The position numbers were made by a program, and so were the translations under genes. A stretch of DNA of 32,125 bases from Candidatus Celaenobacter antarcticus (lineage in GTDB: Bacteria; Cloacimonadota; Cloacimonadia; JGIOTU-2): positions 1-32,125 of the forward strand of contig JAVCDK010000052.1 of assembly GCA_030765865.1 (NCBI GenBank). Direction: 5' to 3'. The notes under the pieces are model-generated. The model searched no databases. It was given only the letters and a program-made list of their open reading frames with translations, and was not told the DNA's origin. Shown piece after piece: positions 31,967-32,125 of this stretch; the stretch's first letter is position 1; each line of letters starts with the position of its first letter.

Positions 31967-32125
31967 AATTAGAGTGCTCCATATTGATACTGCTAAAACC
32001 TGGAGAGGTGGTCAGAACCAGGTTTTTCTTTTGCAGAAGGGGTTAGAACAATCAAATATCTTTTCATTAATTATATGCCAACCAAATTCAGAGTTACAGA
32101 AACGATGTAGAAGAGAAAAGTTGCA
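31959..32125 (+). CDS. GT-B glycosyltransferase, N-terminal fragment at window edge
   Basis: The frame starts at ATG 31959 and is still open at the right edge after 55 codons. It begins MNEIRVLHIDTAKTWRGGQN and continues QVFLLQKGLEQSN, the standard N-terminal strand plus the glycine-rich loop of family 4/1 GT-B glycosyltransferases. Donor and acceptor cannot be told from this part. It extends the LPS-type glycosyltransferase cluster beyond the window. Confidence 0.8.
   Translation, partial: MNEIRVLHIDTAKTWRGGQNQVFLLQKGLEQSNIFSLIICQPNSELQKRCRREKL

Overview
The window (32,125 bp, AT-rich) looks like chromosomal DNA of a fermentative, diderm bacterium of the FCB group, most like Candidatus Cloacimonadota or a close relative. 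The evidence is an outer-membrane assembly gene set (TamB-like, LolD, LolC/E, LptD, a PorV-like barrel), lipoproteins with the FCB-style NPLDP start, a DUF5683-type protein, a PEGA-domain protein, LPS-type glycosyltransferases and butyrate kinase. The placement rests on recognising protein families, not on a search. I saw no rRNA, tRNA, CRISPR array, prophage or intact insertion sequence.

Layout. Positions 1-11916 are all on the minus strand: a very large TamB/AsmA-like protein running off the left edge (at least 1210 codons, uninterrupted); a 224-bp gap full of short dyads; lolD and a single lolC/E permease; a PEGA-domain exported protein with its own promoter-like site and terminator; then a tight three-gene unit of a giant intracellular GH13 alpha-amylase-like enzyme, a beta-helix lipoprotein and a SAM methyltransferase. 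Positions 12082-15702 are on the plus strand: lptD, about 300 bp of repeat-like non-coding DNA, and a secreted endonuclease/exonuclease/phosphatase-type lipoprotein. Positions 15756-20096 are minus: the classic cmk-plsC-ispH-rpsA cluster, ended by a convergent terminator. Positions 20224-26810 are a compact plus-strand operon: WecA/TagO-type phosphoglycosyl transferase, TPR lipoprotein, DUF5683-type protein, NPLDP lipoprotein, PcrA/UvrD helicase and PorV-like barrel. Then come two tandem porin-like paralogues with a terminator, butyrate kinase, and the start of an LPS-type glycosyltransferase cluster running off the right edge.

How it fits together. Most genes serve the envelope: lipid synthesis (plsC), isoprenoids for the carrier lipid (ispH), carrier-linked sugar transfer (wecA-like), LPS sugars (glycosyltransferases), LPS insertion (lptD), lipoprotein sorting (lol) and barrel or large-substrate assembly (tamB). 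The amylase and butyrate kinase point to glycan storage or use and to fermentation.

Points for a second look: a G9 tract inside the amylase gene where loss of one base gives an immediate stop; a ~160-residue acidic N-terminal extension on ribosomal protein S1 together with a hairpin that covers the rpsA ribosome binding site; a cluster of dyads between lolD and tamB; a possible leader-peptide switch before the first porin; a near-identical 80-bp patch in the porin pair; and a 51-codon remnant of a glycosyltransferase wedged between two intact ones. I did not find a clearly undescribed multi-gene system.
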